Assembly: GCF_026248825.1 (NCBI RefSeq)
Contig: NZ_CP110973.1
Span: forward strand, 4,857,501 to 4,921,500
Length of the DNA stretch: 64,000 nt
Direction: 5' to 3'
From: Larkinella insperata
GTDB lineage: Bacteria > Bacteroidota > Bacteroidia > Cytophagales > Spirosomataceae
The notes beneath the pieces are model-generated. The model did not search any database. It was not told the origin of the DNA and worked only from the letters and a program-made list of their open reading frames with translations. Made by a program: the position numbers and the translations under genes. Below, piece after piece: positions 61,662-64,000 of this stretch (its first letter is position 1; every line of letters begins with the position of its first letter).

Positions 61662-62930
61662 TCATTTGCCGATCATTTCCGTCGGGGCGCTCTTCTCCAC
61701 GGCTTTCATGACCCGGAAGAAGTTGCCGCTCCATATTTTTTCAATGTCTTTTCGGGAATAACCCCGCCGGACGAACTCCACGGTAAAGTTTTCGTACTGG
61801 CTCACGTCAAAGCAATCGGCCAGAGCGCCACCGCCGTCAAAATCGGCCCCCATGCCCACGTGATCAATGCCGATCAGTTTAACGATGTGGTCGATGTGGT
61901 CAACGGCGTCTTTTACCGTGGCCAGTTGCGCCGGATACTGTTTGTTCAGTTCCATGAACTCGGCCCGAAGCTTCTTCTGATCGTCTTCCGACAGTTTGCT
62001 CATGGCGCCCATCATCGACCGCCGGTCTTTCACACCCCATTTTTCAAACAGGGCTTTCTGCGCGGCTTCGCGCTCCGGACTGGGTGGAATGGTTTTGACG
62101 TAATCGCTCAGCAGGTTTAGTTGCACCACCCCGCCGTTTTTCGCCAGGGCTTTCAGCATATCGTCGGTCAGGTTGCGGGGGTGGTCGCAGATGGCTTTGG
62201 CTCCCGAATGCGACGCAATGATGGGTACTTTTGATAGCCGGATTACGTCGTAAAAGGTCGAGTCGGAAACGTGCGACACGTCGATCATCATGCCCAGCCG
62301 GTTCATTTCGGCCACCACCTGCTCGCCCAGCGGACTCAGTCCCTGGTACTCGGCCCCTTTCGGGTCGGTCGAGGAGTCGCAGATGTCGTTGTTGCTCGAG
62401 TGGCAGAGGGTCATGTAGCGGGCGCCCCGGTCGTAAAACGTTTTGAGCATCGACAGGTCGTGGCCCATCGGATAACCGTTTTCTACCCCGATGAAAATAA
62501 CCCGTTTGCCGGTTTTGCCGATGCGCAGGGCGTCCTGGGGCGTGGTAGCCAGTTCGGCTTCGGTGCGGGTGTTTTTGAGCGTCGTTTCAACGGCATCAAA
62601 AATACCGAGTGCTTTTTGTTTGGCGGTTTCGTGGCCTTCCGGCGTGCGCGGACCCTGACCGAGGTAAACGGCCCAGAAAATAGCGTCCAGACCGCCTTTC
62701 CGCATACGCGGGTAATCGACCTTGCTGCTGGTGGCGCGGGCGTCGTTTTCTTTTGTGACGTCAAAACCTCCGCGCGAGAGCAGCATGGGCGTGTCGGCGT
62801 GGGTATCCACCGTGAACGCTTTCTCGTGGATCTTTCTGGCTTTTTTCAGCAACTCCTTATCGTCGTCGGCCGCCAGGGTTACGCCGGTGCTGAGGCAGGC
62901 CAGGAGGGTAGGGTATAGCCAATTTTTCAT
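61662..62930 (-). CDS. Membrane dipeptidase-like (M19) zinc peptidase, secreted
   Basis: This 422-residue enzyme has a signal peptide cut near TLAADD. The M19 zinc-site residues are visible in order: His and Asp in VDTHADTP, Glu in IGVENGYPMG, His in MIDVSHVSD, His in IIASHSGAKAICDHPRNL and the Asp in GMGADFDGGG. Such enzymes hydrolyse dipeptides, including those with D-residues, in the periplasm. It lies 70 bases after a SusD-type gene on the same strand, though a terminator-like hairpin stands between them. A role in using imported peptides is plausible but inferred. Confidence 0.92.
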   Translation of the reverse strand: MKNWLYPTLLACLSTGVTLAADDDKELLKKARKIHEKAFTVDTHADTPMLLSRGGFDVTKENDARATSSKVDYPRMRKGGLDAIFWAVYLGQGPRTPEGHETAKQKALGIFDAVETTLKNTRTEAELATTPQDALRIGKTGKRVIFIGVENGYPMGHDLSMLKTFYDRGARYMTLCHSSNNDICDSSTDPKGAEYQGLSPLGEQVVAEMNRLGMMIDVSHVSDSTFYDVIRLSKVPIIASHSGAKAICDHPRNLTDDMLKALAKNGGVVQLNLLSDYVKTIPPSPEREAAQKALFEKWGVKDRRSMMGAMSKLSEDDQKKLRAEFMELNKQYPAQLATVKDAVDHIDHIVKLIGIDHVGMGADFDGGGALADCFDVSQYENFTVEFVRRGYSRKDIEKIWSGNFFRVMKAVEKSAPTEMIGK

Positions 62931-62952
62931 CGAAAACAGTCGGTTAAATGGT

Positions 62953-62990
62953 TAAAAAGAAAGCGGGTGCACCCGGTGGCGCACCCGCTT
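62953..62990 (-). terminator. Terminator between the SusD-like gene and the dipeptidase gene
   Basis: The arms 62961-62970 and 62981-62990 pair perfectly over ten bases. On the minus strand the stem is followed by TCTTTTT. It stands between the SusD stop (63000) and the dipeptidase start (62930). Confidence 0.75.
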
Positions 62991-62999
62991 GGGCAGGCA

Positions 63000-64000
63000 T
63001 TATTTGGCAAACCAGAGTTTGAGTTTTTTATCGTTCTGGCCGCCCTGGCGTTTCAGAGCCGCGTCGAAGTTGGTATAGTTCAGCGATTCTTCGGAACCCG
63101 GATACGGCAGGCGCGTCGGAACGACCCCATTGTTGGTATTCAGAGCGGGGGGCGTCAGGGCCGGAATGCCCGTCCGGCGGTATTCCGACCAGGCTTCCAG
63201 GCCCTGGCCGTAGAGGGCAATCCACTTCTGTTCGATAAGCTGGGTGTACCCGGCGGCTCCTTCTTTCAGGGCGTTGGCCGTCAGGTAAGCCGGGGAAACC
63301 GTCAGCTTGTACTGCTCGTGCGAAGCCGTGATGGCGCTGTTGTACAGGGTGGCCGTGCTGCCCGCAGCGGTTAGACCGTTGTAGGCAAATTCGGCTTTGA
63401 TGAAGAGCAGTTCGGCGTAGCTCATAATCACCCCTGGAGCCGTTGCGCTGGTAAAATAAGCGCCCACTTTTGAAGTTTTCGACAGGCCGAGGGCGTTGGC
63501 GTCCGACGCCGACAAGCCGTTCGGAACGCCTTTAAATTCGCCACCGTCGGCGGGTCGGTCGGCGTAAATGGCCAGCCGGGCGTCGCTCAGCGCCAGCATT
63601 TTGTCAACCAGCGTGGCACTCACCCGGTGGTCGTCGCGGGTTTTACGGTTTTCGTTGATCGGGTTGTTACTCGGAGCAGCCGCCAGGTAGTTCAACTGAA
63701 TGATATCGGCGTTGGACGCCAGTACCGGGTATTTGGCCGGGTCGCTCAGAATCCGGTTGATCTCCGCTTTCACGTCAATGGGTGCATCGGCTTTGTTCAG
63801 CATCCGCAGCAGCAGGCGCAGGCTCAGCGAGTTGGCAAACTTTTTCCATTTGGTCAGATCACCGGCCAACAGAATGTCGCCCCCAATGGCTTTGCTTTTG
63901 TCGGTTGCGTCGATCAGGTCGCTGGCTCCCTTCAGTTCGGCCACCAGCCCGGCGTAGACATCTTTCTGGGCGTCGTATTTGGGTTGCAGCGTTCCTTCCA
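63000..64000 (-). CDS. SusD/RagB-like lipoprotein (SusD-like 2 type), N-terminus outside window
   Basis: The frame runs to the right edge of the window, so about 333 C-terminal residues are present. It looks like the SusD-like 2 (PF12771-type) group: the N-terminal visible part has PKYDAQKDVYAGLVAEL, then GGDILLAGDLTKWKKFANSLSLRLLLRM, RKTRDDHRVSATLVDKML, VIMSYAELLFIKAEFAYNG and, near the end, QGLEAWSEYRRTGIPALTPP with TRLPYPGSEESLNYTNFDAAL. This group usually pairs with a SusC-type transporter, expected to the right. It may serve uptake of peptides or other nutrients rather than polysaccharides, given the neighbouring dipeptidase. Confidence 0.9.
   Translation of the reverse strand, partial: EGTLQPKYDAQKDVYAGLVAELKGASDLIDATDKSKAIGGDILLAGDLTKWKKFANSLSLRLLLRMLNKADAPIDVKAEINRILSDPAKYPVLASNADIIQLNYLAAAPSNNPINENRKTRDDHRVSATLVDKMLALSDARLAIYADRPADGGEFKGVPNGLSASDANALGLSKTSKVGAYFTSATAPGVIMSYAELLFIKAEFAYNGLTAAGSTATLYNSAITASHEQYKLTVSPAYLTANALKEGAAGYTQLIEQKWIALYGQGLEAWSEYRRTGIPALTPPALNTNNGVVPTRLPYPGSEESLNYTNFDAALKRQGGQNDKKLKLWFAK

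Noticed and set aside
1..64000. CRISPR arrays, insertion sequences, prophage genes, tRNA and rRNA genes
   Set aside because: No spaced direct repeats, transposase or integrase motifs, phage structural genes, or tRNA/rRNA-like sequences were noticed in the intergenic regions read.

Overview
The window looks like chromosomal DNA of a GC-rich member of the Bacteroidota, probably order Cytophagales near Spirosoma/Larkinella (inference). The evidence is two and a half SusC/SusD systems, outer-membrane families typical of the phylum (DUF5686, OmpP1/FadL, PD40 lipoproteins), a Bacteroidota-style topoisomerase IV A subunit, several matches to the TAnnTTTG -7 promoter element, and few Shine-Dalgarno sequences. 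I saw no rRNA, tRNA, CRISPR array, prophage or insertion sequence.

Layout. 1-5124 is a tripartite RND efflux operon (TolC-like end, adaptor, pump), met head-on by an ECF sigma factor. 5949-9033 holds an OmpP1/FadL-type porin and a Gly/Asn-rich lipoprotein; the latter is divergent from proS and shares an overlapping promoter region with it. 10830-14478 holds two cytoplasmic FKBP-type prolyl isomerases and a DUF5686 outer-membrane protein. 14715-21801 is the most unusual part: an HD domain fused to a PycTM (Pycsar-effector-type) membrane domain, an SdiA-regulated-domain lipoprotein, a 1210-residue protein with a metallophosphatase, an apparent CotH-like kinase segment and an Omp85-like barrel, and a convergent membrane class III nucleotide cyclase with altered specificity residues. 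22165-25930 has an M16 protease and a TPR membrane protein.

26578-38799 is a polysaccharide-utilisation region with two SusC/SusD pairs followed by two GH43 enzymes, pointing to arabinan or arabinoxylan side chains. 38961-45596 has an MFS transporter, a SnoaL-like protein, a DoxX-like membrane protein, a PD40 lipoprotein and a TPR sensor kinase. 45782-51333 carries a full set for cyanophycin turnover: isoaspartyl peptidase, cyanophycinase and cyanophycin synthetase, plus a LEA14-like protein. 51957-57995 has sanA-like and parC genes in tandem, then a Nudix hydrolase and an FAD-dependent dehydrogenase. 58229-64000 has a GH29 fucosidase, a glutaryl-CoA-type dehydrogenase, an M19 dipeptidase and the end of a SusD gene.

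Many genes end in long, perfect hairpins (12-29 bp stems). Several convergent pairs are separated by only 0-10 bases. Start codons were moved inward from the longest frame where a signal peptide, lipobox or promoter made the internal ATG more credible. No database search was possible, so family names rest on motifs and sequence character.
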